The notes: generated by a model not told the origin, from the sequence alone. A stretch of 33,722 nt of DNA from Microbacteriaceae bacterium (GCA_947448845.1 CANFOX010000007.1:1-33722), one strand, 5' to 3'; shown: positions 1-7,847, numbered from the stretch's first letter. Made by a program: numbers and translations.

Positions 1-1
1 C

Positions 2-397
2 GCCGCAAACGTTGCCAAAGTTCCGGCAGCGTTTGCCGAAGTCATGAACGACGATCTAGCTATTCCGTCGGCGCTCGCCGTGTTGCATGACACTGTGCGC
101 GTCGGCAATGCAGCCCTCGATGGCGGCGATAACGCCGCTGCGGCCACCGCCCTCGAGCAAGTTTTGGCTATCACCGAGGTTCTTGGCATCAACCCCGCGG
201 CTGCCGAATGGCAGTCAAGTGCAAACGTCGGCACCGAGCAGGCGCTTGCCGTTTTGGTAGATTCGCTTCTTGCCGAAAGACTAGAGGCTCGAACCAATAA
301 AGACTTTGCGCGTTCAGACGCGATTCGCGATCGATTTAAAGCAGCCGGAATCACCCTAGAAGACGGTGCAGCCGGAACCAATTGGAGTGTTAACTAA
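2..397 (+). CDS. cysS: Cysteinyl-tRNA synthetase, C-terminal part (5' end outside window)
   Basis: The reading frame is open from base 2 to the TAA at 395-397, so this is the 3' end of a gene that begins before the window. The visible ~131 residues match the C-terminal helical (DALR-like) and end region of CysS: the stretch around AFAEVMNDDLAIPSALAVLH corresponds to the family's F..AM.DDLNTP.ALA.L segment, and the end RDRFKAAGITLEDGAAGTNW matches the usual RD.L...GI..ED...G..W ending. CysS charges tRNA-Cys in the cytoplasm. The catalytic HIGH/KMSKS region is not in the window. The stop overlaps the rlmB start by one base (TAATG), which suggests coupled translation. The cysS-rlmB pair is a common actinobacterial arrangement. 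Confidence 0.93.
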   Translation, partial: AANVAKVPAAFAEVMNDDLAIPSALAVLHDTVRVGNAALDGGDNAAAATALEQVLAITEVLGINPAAAEWQSSANVGTEQALAVLVDSLLAERLEARTNKDFARSDAIRDRFKAAGITLEDGAAGTNWSVN

Positions 398-1437
398 TGG
401 CAGCAAAACCAGGTCGCCCAGGCGCATCGAAATCAAAAAAGGGTGGCCGCGTAGGTAGCGGCGGTAACGGCAAGCAGGCACTTGAGGGCAAGGGGCCAAC
501 GCCAAAGGCAGAAGACCGCCCATATCACAAGGCTTACAAGGCTAAGCAGGCTGCCGGAAGGCGCAAAGCCACCACCGGTGCAATCTCAAAGCGCGGCGAA
601 TATCTAGCCCCAGCCGCACGCACCGCTGGCGTTGCCGGTGCCGCAGCTCGCAACTCGCAGCGGGTTGCCAAAGCTGCCGAGGCTGGCGAAACTCTTTCTG
701 GTCGTAACTCGGTTCTTGAAGCCTTGCGCGCCAAAGTTCCTGCCACCGCATTGTTTATTGCGCTTCGAATCGAAATGGATGACCGCGTCAAAGAAGCCAT
801 CACCATTGCCAATAAGCGTGGGCTGGCAGTAAACGAGGTCACTCGCCCAGAGATCGACCGCATGACCGGTTTCGACTCGGTTCATCAAGGAATTGCCTTG
901 CAGGTTCCGCCTTACCGTTATCAGCACCCACAAGAAATGCTGGATGGCATCTTGAGTAAGGGGCAGAAGCCGCTTTTGGTTGCACTCGACGGCATCACCG
1001 ACCCACGCAACCTCGGAGCCATCATCCGCTCGGTTGCCGCCTTTGGTGGTCAGGGCGTAATCGTGCCGCAGCGTCGTTCAACCGGAGTTACCGCTTCGGC
1101 CTGGAAGACCTCGGCCGGTGCTGCCGCGCGCGTGCCAGTGGCTCTTGCCGCCAACCTCACCAACACCCTCAAGGAATACAAAAAGCGCGGGCTTTTCGTG
1201 GTTGGGCTTGACGGTGGCGGAGACGTAAGTTTGCCAGAGTTCAAGCTCGGAACCGAGCCAATCGTTTTGGTTATTGGCTCTGAAGGTAAGGGGCTTTCAC
1301 GCCTGGTTACCGAGAACTGTGACGTTGTGCTTTCGATTCCAATCACTGGGAACACCGAATCGCTCAACGCGGGCATTGCCGCCAGCGTGGCGCTCTATGA
1401 GGTTGCTCGCCGTCGCATCGCCGAGCAGCCAAACTAA
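397..1437 (+). CDS. rlmB: 23S rRNA (guanosine-2'-O)-methyltransferase RlmB (SpoU/TrmH family)
   Basis: 346 residues. It methylates the 2'-O of a guanosine in the 23S rRNA peptidyl-transferase loop using SAM. The first ~95 residues are a Lys/Gly/Ala-rich basic extension, common in actinobacterial RlmB and probably RNA-binding. A substrate-binding domain follows (SGRNSVLEAL, about residue 101), then the SPOUT knot with motif 1 (ALDGITDPRNLGAIIRS), motif 2 (VLVIGSEGKGLS) and motif 3 (LSIPITGNTESLNAGIAASV). The catalytic Arg and Asn of motif 1 and the motif 3 Ser/Asn are present. The ATG overlaps the cysS stop (TAATG), so the two are likely one operon. TrmH-type tRNA methylation is the main alternative, but the substrate-binding domain favours RlmB. 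Confidence 0.93.
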   Translation: MAAKPGRPGASKSKKGGRVGSGGNGKQALEGKGPTPKAEDRPYHKAYKAKQAAGRRKATTGAISKRGEYLAPAARTAGVAGAAARNSQRVAKAAEAGETLSGRNSVLEALRAKVPATALFIALRIEMDDRVKEAITIANKRGLAVNEVTRPEIDRMTGFDSVHQGIALQVPPYRYQHPQEMLDGILSKGQKPLLVALDGITDPRNLGAIIRSVAAFGGQGVIVPQRRSTGVTASAWKTSAGAAARVPVALAANLTNTLKEYKKRGLFVVGLDGGGDVSLPEFKLGTEPIVLVIGSEGKGLSRLVTENCDVVLSIPITGNTESLNAGIAASVALYEVARRRIAEQPN

Positions 1438-1443
1438 TAGTTG

Positions 1444-1458
1444 CCTAGTTAAACTAGG
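1444..1458. terminator. Short palindrome between convergent rlmB and DUF4032 genes
   Basis: CCTAGTT-A-AACTAGG is a near-perfect palindrome in the 11-nt gap and over the last codons of the minus-strand gene. It could form a 6-bp hairpin on either strand between the two convergent genes. There is no U-tract, so its role as a terminator is only inferred. Confidence 0.3.
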
Positions 1459-2759
1459 TCTCGCCAGTCGGCCTCTTCGTCGTCGTCAACCACAACAATG
1501 GTTCCAGTTGGAACCGGGGCTGGAAGGCTAATGTCGCTGGTGGTTGGCGAAAGCAAAGCTTCTTCGTCGCGTCGATGCGGCAACACATTATTTACATATG
1601 AGTTAACGGCTTCGTCTAGCGAAACCTCTCGGTTCTGGTTCTCGCTTAGATACCAACGGTGTTCGAGCACCTGGTGAAAAACTTCGGCTGGCTCAAGCTT
1701 GCCGGTCAGATCTCTCGGAATAGCCAAAATCACCGGCTCGAAAACGTGGCTCAACCATTCGTGGGCCAACACCTCTTCGTCGTGATGAGTTTTGGTGCTC
1801 GATGCGCGATATTGATCGAGGTCGTTTAGCAGGCGTCGAGCCTGGTTCTCTTCAACGTCTAGTCCAGTTAGCCGAAGTAGGCGCCTGGCGTGGTGACCGG
1901 CGTCAACCACCTTGGGCTGAATCTTCACGCTGGTTCCGTTGGCATCGGTCTTGATCGCTAGTTCTTCAATGTCGAAACCGAGTTCGTTCAGGCGGGTAAC
2001 GCGCTCGTTAATGCGCCAGCGCTCGCTGCTGTCGAAAACCTCGACCCCGGTTAGGGCTTTCCAAAGTTCGCGGTACTTATCAACAATGCGGGCGCTGGTT
2101 GCCACCGGGTCGACACCCGGCTGAGCATTGCCAGAGGCAATCAGATCCATAAGTTCGCCGGCAATGTTCACCCGGGCGATTTCGAGATCGTTTTCGCGCT
2201 GGCCGTTCGATAGCCCGCCGTCGTAAATCTGCCCGGTTTCGGCATCCACTAGATATGCCGCGAACGACCCTGCGTCGCGGCGAAAGAGTGTGTTCGAAAG
2301 CGAAACGTCGCCCCAGAAAAAGCCGGCGATGTGAAGTCGTGCCAAGAGCAAAGCGAGTGCGTCTACTAATCGCTTTGCGGTTTCGGGGCGCAAACCCTGC
2401 GACCACATGGCGCGGTAGGGAAGCGAGAACTTTAGATGGCGAGTGATTAGCACCGAGAGCAGCTCTTCGCCAGCCTCGGTGGTGCGATTGTTGATAATCG
2501 CGAACGGTTCAACGCAGGGCACATCCATTTTCTGCAAGGTGCGAAGCATGTCATATTCACGCTTGGCCAACTCGGGCAAGGTTTCTTTGATGGCAATAAC
2601 GTGATCATTTAGGTGCGCGAACCGAACCGTGTGGCGGCTGAGGCCCTTTGGTAAGGCCGCAATCGACTCGGCGGGCCAGTCTTCTAATGGCAAATGCCAC
2701 GGTAGATCCAGAAGCTCTGGCTCTACCGTGGCAGCCGTAATGTCTAGCGAAGAATTCAC
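1449..2759 (-). CDS. DUF4032 domain-containing, kinase-like protein
   Basis: 436 residues. The N-terminal ~240 residues have a protein-kinase-like/LPS-kinase-like fold: an ATP-lysine candidate in HVIAIKETL (about residue 57), a catalytic-loop-like GFFWGDVSLSNTLF (about 147-160) and a metal-binding DFG-like VDAETG (about 172). A DUF4032 region follows, then an acidic C-terminus (DDDEEADWRDLV). The substrate is unknown; the family is widespread in actinobacteria and uncharacterised as far as I know. It starts on the last base of the upstream ABC ATPase gene (position 2759), so the two are almost certainly co-transcribed and may be translationally coupled. The gene converges on rlmB. Confidence 0.85.
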   Translation of the reverse strand: MNSSLDITAATVEPELLDLPWHLPLEDWPAESIAALPKGLSRHTVRFAHLNDHVIAIKETLPELAKREYDMLRTLQKMDVPCVEPFAIINNRTTEAGEELLSVLITRHLKFSLPYRAMWSQGLRPETAKRLVDALALLLARLHIAGFFWGDVSLSNTLFRRDAGSFAAYLVDAETGQIYDGGLSNGQRENDLEIARVNIAGELMDLIASGNAQPGVDPVATSARIVDKYRELWKALTGVEVFDSSERWRINERVTRLNELGFDIEELAIKTDANGTSVKIQPKVVDAGHHARRLLRLTGLDVEENQARRLLNDLDQYRASSTKTHHDEEVLAHEWLSHVFEPVILAIPRDLTGKLEPAEVFHQVLEHRWYLSENQNREVSLDEAVNSYVNNVLPHRRDEEALLSPTTSDISLPAPVPTGTIVVVDDDEEADWRDLV

Positions 2760-3832
2760 TAGTTGAGGCGTTCTCCGGTTTCAACGTCGAACACGTGAGA
2801 AATTCCACCCTGAGGCTTCAGATGAATCTTGTCGCCCTTGTATGGGTGGCTATTTGACTCAACGCGAATCACTAGGTCGTGGTTCTCACCGTCGAACACG
2901 CTGTGACCGTAGAGGAATCCGTCGGCGCCGAGTTCTTCGATTACGTCAACGTCTAGCTCTAGACCTTCTTTGGCAACCACTAGGTCTTCTGGGCGAATAC
3001 CTACGGTTACGTGCTTCGCTTTGGTCTTGGAAAGAATGGCCTTGTCAATCGGAAGCACGTAGGTGCCGAATTGAACGCCACCGTCAACAATTTTGAGCTG
3101 CAGAAGGTTCATGGCTGGTGAACCAATGAAGCCGGCAACGAAAACGTTGGCTGGGCGCTCATAAAGGTTGCGAGGAGTGTCTACCTGCTGCAGAATTCCG
3201 TCTTTCAGAACGGCAACGCGGTCACCCATGGTCATGGCTTCAACCTGGTCGTGAGTCACATAAACAGTGGTTACACCGAGGCGACGCTGCAGTGAAGCAA
3301 TCTGGGTGCGGGTCTGCACGCGCAGTTTGGCATCCAGGTTAGAAAGCGGCTCATCCATGAGGAATACCTGTGGCTTACGCACGATGGCGCGACCCATGGC
3401 AACACGCTGACGCTGACCACCCGAGAGGGCCTTTGGCTTGCGAGCCAAGTATGGCTCAAGGTCAAGAAGCTTGGCAGCCTCAAGAACACGCTCAGCGCGC
3501 TCTTCTTTGGCAACACCGGCGATCTTTAGTGCGAAGCCCATGTTCTCGGCAACGGTCATGTGCGGGTAAAGCGCATAGTTTTGAAACACCATTGCGATGT
3601 CGCGGTCTTTTGGCGGAACGTCGGTGACGTCGCGGTCGCCAATCAGAATCTGACCGTTATTTACCTCTTCTAGGCCTGCGAGCATGCGCAGAGAGGTTGA
3701 TTTACCGCAACCAGATGGGCCAACCAGAACCAAGAATTCGCCATCGGCAATCTCTAGGTTTAGCTTGTCAACCGCTGCGCGGGTTCCGCCTGGGTATAGG
3801 CGAGTGGCGTCTTTAAAAGTTACTGAAGCCAT
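2759..3832 (-). CDS. ugpC: Sugar/glycerol-phosphate ABC transporter ATP-binding protein (UgpC/MsmK/MsiK type)
   Basis: 357 residues. It is the ATPase of carbohydrate-uptake (CUT1) ABC importers and works at the inner face of the membrane. Walker A GPSGCGKST lies at residues 38-46, the Q-loop in MVFQNYALYPH, the signature LSGGQRQRV at 136-144, Walker B VFLMDEP at 156-162 and the H-loop in YVTHDQ (about 192-197). The C-terminal ~120 residues form the MalK-type OB/regulatory domain (VGIRPEDLVV). A ribosome binding site (GGAG) lies 5-9 nt before the ATG. No permease or binding protein is nearby. That is typical of the actinobacterial multitasking ATPase (MsiK), which serves several transporters encoded elsewhere. 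The symbol follows the usual automatic name; the true substrate cannot be read from the sequence. Confidence 0.9.
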   Translation of the reverse strand: MASVTFKDATRLYPGGTRAAVDKLNLEIADGEFLVLVGPSGCGKSTSLRMLAGLEEVNNGQILIGDRDVTDVPPKDRDIAMVFQNYALYPHMTVAENMGFALKIAGVAKEERAERVLEAAKLLDLEPYLARKPKALSGGQRQRVAMGRAIVRKPQVFLMDEPLSNLDAKLRVQTRTQIASLQRRLGVTTVYVTHDQVEAMTMGDRVAVLKDGILQQVDTPRNLYERPANVFVAGFIGSPAMNLLQLKIVDGGVQFGTYVLPIDKAILSKTKAKHVTVGIRPEDLVVAKEGLELDVDVIEELGADGFLYGHSVFDGENHDLVIRVESNSHPYKGDKIHLKPQGGISHVFDVETGERLN

Positions 3833-4008
3833 TTTTTCTCCTTCATCGGCAGGTACGTGCCGAACGATCCGTAGTGAATGAGCCCAAGACGGCGCCTCGG
3901 GTTGCTTCCATTATGGCACCGAGCCACATGCGTTTAGAATGGTCGAACGATCGTTTAGATAACGTTTGGGCGACACTTTATTCTTGCCCAGCAATGAAAT
4001 GAGGCACC
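3833..4008. promoter_or_regulatory. Divergent intergenic region of the ABC ATPase and DsbA-like gene
   Basis: These 176 bases separate divergent genes and must hold both promoters. An AT-rich TTTAGAAT (about 3932-3939) and a TAGATAACG (about 3956-3964) are candidate -10 elements for the rightward gene, whose ribosome binding site GAGG lies just before the ATG at 4009. A direct repeat of the core CGAACGATC occurs near 3862 and 3943. I see no clear operator. Confidence 0.4.
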
Positions 4009-4863
4009 ATGACCGAACCACGCAAATCACGTTCACTAGAACGAGAAGCCGCCCGCCTAAAGGCCAAACAAATGCGCAAGAAGCACGAGCGTGGCACCAA
4101 GGCTCGCAAGTTCGGCGTTCAGATTGCCGTAATTGGCGGAATCGCTGGCCTCATTGCCATCGTGGTTGCAGTGGTTCTAATTGGTCAAAACCAAGTTTCA
4201 GAGAAGCCAAACGATTACATCTTGGCCCACAACATTGTGATTGGCGCCAACCTTGAGGGCTTTACGGCAACTCACACTCCATCACCGGTGGCAGGTAGCT
4301 CAGCGAACCCCCCGCACATTGTTATCGTTCAGGATTACCAGTGCCCATTCTGTGCCGCGTTCGAGCAGGCAAACTACAAGCAGTTGAAGCAATGGGTTTC
4401 CAGCGGAGCCGCCACGGTTGAGTTCCGACCTATTTCATTCCTAGACGAAAAGGGTGGTTCGCTAAACGATTACTCGAAGCGTGCCGCCAACACCGCAATG
4501 TGTGTTGCCAGCTATGACCCGAACAACTTCTTCGAATACAACTCCTACCTCTACGCCAACCAGCCTCAAGAAGGCAGTGCTGGCCCAGAAGATAACGTGC
4601 TACTAAACGGCATGCAGCTTACGGGTGTAAACGTCGATGACAACATGAAGACCTGCGTGAACACTCACCGTTTCATTTCATGGATCAAAGACAACACCAA
4701 CAACAACTACTACGGTGGCGCAATGGTGCCAGGAACCAAGATTCAGTTCACCGGAACCCCGTTTGTTATGGTCAACGGCAAGCAATACACTGCGGCAAAT
4801 GCCAACGACTTCAACAACCCAGCAAACTTTGCTGCCTTTATAGCTCAGTTTCAAACCAAGTAA
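4009..4863 (+). CDS. Membrane-anchored DsbA-like thioredoxin-fold protein
   Basis: 284 residues. The N-terminus is a highly basic cytoplasmic segment (residues 1-35), followed by one transmembrane helix (about 36-59, IAVIGGIAGLIAIVVAVVLIG) and an extracytoplasmic thioredoxin-fold domain. The active site is C112-P-F-C115 in DYQCPFCAAFE, and the cis-proline loop is FTGTPFVMVNG near the C-terminus, both hallmarks of the DsbA-type Thioredoxin_4 family. Two further cysteines (MCVAS, KTCVN) may form a structural disulfide. The likely role is oxidation or isomerisation of disulfides in exported proteins. Start chosen at ATG 4009 with GAGG upstream. It is followed after 25 nt by an exported deacetylase on the same strand. 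Confidence 0.87.
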   Translation: MTEPRKSRSLEREAARLKAKQMRKKHERGTKARKFGVQIAVIGGIAGLIAIVVAVVLIGQNQVSEKPNDYILAHNIVIGANLEGFTATHTPSPVAGSSANPPHIVIVQDYQCPFCAAFEQANYKQLKQWVSSGAATVEFRPISFLDEKGGSLNDYSKRAANTAMCVASYDPNNFFEYNSYLYANQPQEGSAGPEDNVLLNGMQLTGVNVDDNMKTCVNTHRFISWIKDNTNNNYYGGAMVPGTKIQFTGTPFVMVNGKQYTAANANDFNNPANFAAFIAQFQTK

Positions 4864-4888
4864 CTAGGTAGTTCGGGCAGCCGCACTC

Positions 4889-5593
4889 ATGCAACGCAGA
4901 GAGTTTCTAACTTTGGCAGGCCTGGGTGCGGCTTTGCCATTGCTGTTGCCAGAAAACGCCATGGCCTCCAGGTCTGCGCCTGGAAGAGTGCTTTTTACGC
5001 TTCCGAGAAGCCCTGCCAGGCGAATTGCCTGGACGGTGGATGATGGCGCAAGCTCTCAAACAGTTGGCGGCTACGTTGACCTACTTGAGCGAAACCCAAA
5101 CCTTCACATCACGTTTTTCGTAACGAGTGCTTATTACTCTTGGCGAAAATACGGCAGGCGCCTGAGAAAACTTCAGCAGCACGGTCAAGTTCAGCTTGCT
5201 AACCACACTCACTCCCACCCGAATCTAACCTCGCTAAGCAACCATCGAATTCGTCATGAGCTAAAGAGCTGCCAAAATTTTCTGCAGGGCGAATTCGGGG
5301 TTACCGGTGAACCGTTCTACCGACCCCCTTACGGCTACTTCGACGCCAGGGTGCGCTCGGTGGCAGCCGAACTTGGCTACAGCGACACCGTGATGTGGCT
5401 CGGAACCCTTGCCGATTCTGGCAAGACAACATCCAATGGGGTTCTACGAGATGCCAAAAAGTGGATGACTAACCGCCACATCATCATCGGTCACGCCAAC
5501 CAAACAGCCGTAATCGCTGATTTCAACGCCATTCTTGCAACGCTCAGGCAGCGCGGGCTCGAGACCGTCACGCTGAACCAGGCCTTCGCCTAA
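4889..5593 (+). CDS. Polysaccharide deacetylase (NodB/CE4 domain), probable Tat substrate
   Basis: 234 residues. The N-terminus MQRREFLTLAGLGAALPLLL has a twin-arginine motif (RREFL) and hydrophobic core, ending near an AMA-S cleavage site at about residue 26, so Tat export is likely. The CE4 fold motifs are present: motif 1 as TVDDG (D51, D52), motif 2 NHTHSHP with the zinc histidines H106 and H110, motif 3 RPPYG (about 144-148), motif 4 around DTVMWLG and motif 5 IIIGH. Family members remove N- or O-acetyl groups from peptidoglycan, chitin-like or other surface glycans. The substrate here is unknown. No clear ribosome binding site precedes the ATG. A tRNA gene follows after 62 nt. Confidence 0.87.
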   Translation: MQRREFLTLAGLGAALPLLLPENAMASRSAPGRVLFTLPRSPARRIAWTVDDGASSQTVGGYVDLLERNPNLHITFFVTSAYYSWRKYGRRLRKLQQHGQVQLANHTHSHPNLTSLSNHRIRHELKSCQNFLQGEFGVTGEPFYRPPYGYFDARVRSVAAELGYSDTVMWLGTLADSGKTTSNGVLRDAKKWMTNRHIIIGHANQTAVIADFNAILATLRQRGLETVTLNQAFA

Positions 5594-5596
5594 GTC

Positions 5597-5627
5597 TTGG
5601 GCGGCGCCCTTCACTGTCGGGTAAACT
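5597..5627 (+). promoter_or_regulatory. Putative promoter of tRNA-Thr
   Basis: A -10-like TAAACT (5622-5627) preceded by GGG lies 28 nt before the mature tRNA 5' end. A weak -35-like TTGGGC sits at 5597-5602 with a 19-nt spacer. The upstream gene stops at 5593, so the tRNA needs either this promoter or read-through. Confidence 0.4.
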
Positions 5628-5655
5628 AGGCGACGAGTCTGCTTGCGCAGCTCAA

Positions 5656-5728
5656 GCCGACTTGGCGCAATTGGTAGCGCACCGCACTTGTAATGCGGGG
5701 GTTAGGGGTTCAAGTCCCCTAGTCGGCT
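5656..5728 (+). tRNA. tRNA-Thr(UGU)
   Basis: 73 nt without an encoded CCA. The acceptor stem GCCGACT/AGTCGGC pairs fully and the D stem is GCGC/GCGC. The anticodon stem CCGCA/TGCGG encloses the loop CTTGTAA, giving anticodon TGT at 5689-5691. The T arm has GGTTCAAGT. The discriminator is T5728. A lipoprotein ATG begins 2 nt after the 3' end. Confidence 0.96.
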
Positions 5729-5730
5729 CT

Positions 5731-6234
5731 ATGAAAAAGGCCGCCGCCATTTTGGCACTTCTGACCATCGCGCTCACCGGTTGCGCACAAAATCAAAACC
5801 CCATGTCTGACGCTTGGAACGAAAATGGTTCGCTAACGGCATCCGACATTGTCTCTGACTTGGTGAAAGTTGGTTATTGCCAAGCCAAAGATTCTCAAAC
5901 GCCAGACCCAGCAACCGACTATGGCAAAGCTTGGGCGGCAGATCAGGTTCGCAGCTGCAATGATTACGCCGTTGCGAGTGCCATGCCAGGTGGCTGTCAG
6001 CTAACCTACAACGTTTCGGTCGGCAAAAACCGGCTATTCAACCCAAAGCGCCCACTGATCTATGAAGATTCAATGTCGGTTTTGCTGCTTTACGGTCAAA
6101 GCTGGCAACTTGAAATGAGCCCGGCGCGAGGCTCGGCAGACCCGATTGAAACCACCGTTGGCAACTGCAAAGATTACGTTCAGAAGTTGATAAAAACCAT
6201 TGGTGGTTCAGTCAATCGCTACGGCGACTATTAG
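5731..6234 (+). CDS. Putative lipoprotein of unknown function
   Basis: 167 residues from ATG 5731. The start gives a classic lipoprotein signal peptide: MKK, a hydrophobic core (AAAILALLTIAL) and the lipobox LTGC with the lipidated cysteine C18. The longer reading frame from 5662 is an artefact, because its first 23 residues are translated tRNA-Thr. The mature part contains five more cysteines (YCQAK, SCNDY, GCQLT, NCKDY and others) and no family I recognise. It is probably tethered to the outer face of the membrane. No ribosome binding site can fit in the 2 nt between tRNA and ATG, so translation may be leaderless after tRNA 3' processing. The stop overlaps the convergent gene's stop by 4 nt. 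Confidence 0.75.
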   Translation: MKKAAAILALLTIALTGCAQNQNPMSDAWNENGSLTASDIVSDLVKVGYCQAKDSQTPDPATDYGKAWAADQVRSCNDYAVASAMPGGCQLTYNVSVGKNRLFNPKRPLIYEDSMSVLLLYGQSWQLEMSPARGSADPIETTVGNCKDYVQKLIKTIGGSVNRYGDY

Positions 6235-6434
6235 AGGTTTAGACCTTTTAGGGCGCCGTAAACCAAAATCACCGGCCAAATAATGGCTTTTAGCATCCCC
6301 AACACTCCACCCCAAAAATCATGGGATGTCGAGATGAAGTAAATAGCCGCACCTATCAATCCAAGACCGTAGACCGCACCAGCGCCACCACGCGAACCGT
6401 AGCTTTTGTTCTTCCAGGTCTTTTCGGCATCCAT
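6231..6434 (-). CDS. Small two-helix membrane protein
   Basis: 67 residues, family not recognised. After a short basic N-terminus (MDAEKTWKNKSYGSRGG) there are two hydrophobic segments, about residues 18-35 (AVYGLGLIGAAIYFIST) and 44-62 (GVLGMLKAIIWPVILVYGAL). It starts 2 nt after the msrB stop, so it is probably co-transcribed and coupled with msrB. Its 3' end overlaps the convergent lipoprotein gene by 4 nt. Small proteins of this shape are common beside unrelated genes in actinobacteria. Confidence 0.65.
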   Translation of the reverse strand: MDAEKTWKNKSYGSRGGAGAVYGLGLIGAAIYFISTSHDFWGGVLGMLKAIIWPVILVYGALKGLNL

Positions 6435-6436
6435 GA

Positions 6437-6844
6437 TTAGTTTCCTTCCAATGGTTCAAACGAGATGCTCACGCTGTTGATGCAGTAGCGGTCTCCGGTT
6501 GGGGTCTGCGGGGCGTCGTCGAAAACGTGCCCGAGGTGAGAGCCACAGTTTGCGCACTGCACTTCGGTTCGCACGGTTCCATGTGAGCGATCTTCTAGCA
6601 GCAAGACGGCATCCCCGGCTTTTGGTTCATAGAAGCTCGGCCAGCCGCAGTGAGAGTCAAATTTTGTGGTGCTTCGAAACAATTCGGCGCCGCAGCCCTT
6701 GCAAGAATAAACTCCGGTGCGTTCTTCATCAAGCAATTCGCCGGTGAAGGCGCGCTCGGTGGCAGCCTCGCGCAGTACTTGGTATTCGAAATCGGTTAGT
6801 TCGGCTCGCCATTCGGCGTCACTTTTTTCAACATTAAAACCCAT
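6437..6844 (-). CDS. msrB: Peptide-methionine (R)-S-oxide reductase
   Basis: 135 residues, the full length of a single-domain MsrB. It reduces methionine-R-sulfoxide in proteins, a repair step after oxidative damage. Two zinc-binding pairs are visible, C48-x2-C51 (SCKGC) and C97-x2-C100 (QCANC). The catalytic cysteine is C121 in RYCINS, with the preceding GDR and the HLGHVFDD motif; a candidate resolving cysteine is C66 in SHCGWPS. No MsrA is fused or adjacent. An AAGGTGG ribosome binding site precedes the ATG. The gene diverges from the LytR_C protein gene and is followed by a small membrane protein. Confidence 0.95.
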   Translation of the reverse strand: MGFNVEKSDAEWRAELTDFEYQVLREAATERAFTGELLDEERTGVYSCKGCGAELFRSTTKFDSHCGWPSFYEPKAGDAVLLLEDRSHGTVRTEVQCANCGSHLGHVFDDAPQTPTGDRYCINSVSISFEPLEGN

Positions 6845-6881
6845 TTGGGCACCACCTTCTTACGCCTAATATTAGATACCT

Positions 6882-7394
6882 ATGCCAAATCAGTTTCCAC
6901 TCGACGAATTCGATCTCGTTCCATCGCACGGGGGTCGTCACAGAATTCGTCGCACCGCCGGTCATCGAGTGCGCGAGTGGTTTTTGCTGCTTGGTGCCAC
7001 CCTGGTTATTACCGGTCTTGGCTTTTACGGTTTCAAAATTATTGGCGATTCCAATAACTTCACGGCCTTTGCGCCAACCGAAAACGGTGGCGAAGTTCAA
7101 GTTGCTGCCGTGAACGGCCCAGGTGTCACCGTTATTGATGCTTCTGCAAAATCCAACCAAGCCACGGATGTTGCCAACCTATTGCTCGCAGCCGGATTCA
7201 ATGTGCTTACTGCTCGTAACCTCAGCCCGCTTACGAACCCTGGTTCTGCGAGTGTGAGCGTGGTTTACGCGAGAACAGCCGATGTTGCCGGCAAAGCGCA
7301 AGAGGTGGCCAGCAAACTTGGTGAGTTAAAAGTGGTTACCAATAATCACTTCGATGACCCCATCACAGTGGTTCTTGGCACCAGCTACCACTAA
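6882..7394 (+). CDS. LytR_C domain-containing membrane protein
   Basis: 170 residues. A cytoplasmic N-terminus with many His/Arg residues (about 1-27) precedes one transmembrane helix (about 28-49, FLLLGATLVITGLGFYGFKI) and an external domain. The part from about residue 84 (VTVIDASAKSNQATDVANLL) has the LytR C-terminal-domain pattern V.V.nasg..g.A..va..L...GF.V, usually found after LytR-CpsA-Psr domains or alone in actinobacterial envelope proteins. There is no LCP catalytic domain, so it is not itself a cell-wall ligase. A TAATAT at 6867-6872, 9 nt before the ATG, with no Shine-Dalgarno, suggests a leaderless or nearly leaderless transcript. Confidence 0.8.
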   Translation: MPNQFPLDEFDLVPSHGGRHRIRRTAGHRVREWFLLLGATLVITGLGFYGFKIIGDSNNFTAFAPTENGGEVQVAAVNGPGVTVIDASAKSNQATDVANLLLAAGFNVLTARNLSPLTNPGSASVSVVYARTADVAGKAQEVASKLGELKVVTNNHFDDPITVVLGTSYH

Positions 7395-7534
7395 ATCGGT
7401 TTGTAACACATCTATAACTAACGGTTGCAACCTTGCATTGCCCCTATCGCTCTGCTCTTCTGAACAGTAGACTCGACATTGGTCGTAGCACGGGCTTCAA
7501 TTTTGATGCTCACATAGATTTCCAGTTTGCTGGT

Positions 7535-7568
7535 TACTATGCGACTGGGTCTCGAGCTATTCGAGATC
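7535..7568 (+). promoter_or_regulatory. Putative -10 and leader hairpin upstream of the cold-shock gene
   Basis: TACTAT (7535-7540) is a possible -10 element. It is followed at 7548-7568 by an 8-bp hairpin (core TCTCGA/TCGAGA, loop GCTAT) that would sit at the very 5' end of the mRNA. The ribosome binding site (AGGAG) is ~20 nt further on, before ATG 7595. Cold-shock genes often have structured leaders, but the role here is inferred. Confidence 0.35.
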
Positions 7569-7594
7569 GATCACATAGTTAACAGGAGCAACAC

Positions 7595-7798
7595 ATGGTA
7601 CAAGGAACCGTTAAGTGGTTCAACGCTGAAAAGGGCTTCGGCTTCATTACTCAGGATGGCGGTGCAGACGTGTTCGTACACTTCTCAGCCATTCAGGGTG
7701 ACGGATACAAAGAGCTCAAAGAAAACCAGCGAGTTGAGTTCGAAGTTCGCTCAGGCGACAAGGGCCCACAGGCCGACAAGGTAACTGTAATCAGTTAG
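7595..7798 (+). CDS. Cold-shock protein, CspA family
   Basis: 67 residues, a single cold-shock domain of standard length. RNP1 is KGFGFI (residues 14-19) and RNP2 is VFVHFS (27-32), both intact; the start [10 protein letters not shown] is canonical. It is an OB-fold single-stranded RNA/DNA chaperone in the cytoplasm. A good ribosome binding site (AGGAG) lies upstream of ATG 7595, and a strong intrinsic terminator follows the stop by ~13 nt, so it is probably transcribed alone. A longer overlapping frame at 7527-7784 is a shadow. Confidence 0.96.
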   Translation: MVQGTVKWFNAEKGFGFITQDGGADVFVHFSAIQGDGYKELKENQRVEFEVRSGDKGPQADKVTVIS

Positions 7799-7811
7799 TT
7801 TTTCGAAAGTA

Positions 7812-7847
7812 AAACACCCTCACCGGATTCGGTGGGGGTGTTTTTTT
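7812..7847 (+). terminator. Intrinsic terminator after the cold-shock gene
   Basis: A 14-bp stem AAACACCCTCACCG / CGGTGGGGGTGTTT (one G-T wobble) with loop GATT is followed by a run of T to 7847. This is a textbook Rho-independent terminator. Confidence 0.93.

Noticed and set aside
3840-3960. Paired CGAACGATC direct repeats as an operator
   Set aside because: Only two short imperfectly flanked copies occur; too little to claim a regulator site.
5662-5730. N-terminal extension of the lipoprotein ORF
   Set aside because: These 23 codons are the translated tRNA-Thr gene; the signal peptide starts at ATG 5731.
7527-7784. Plus-strand ORF overlapping the cold-shock gene
   Set aside because: Shadow frame of an unmistakable CspA-family protein.
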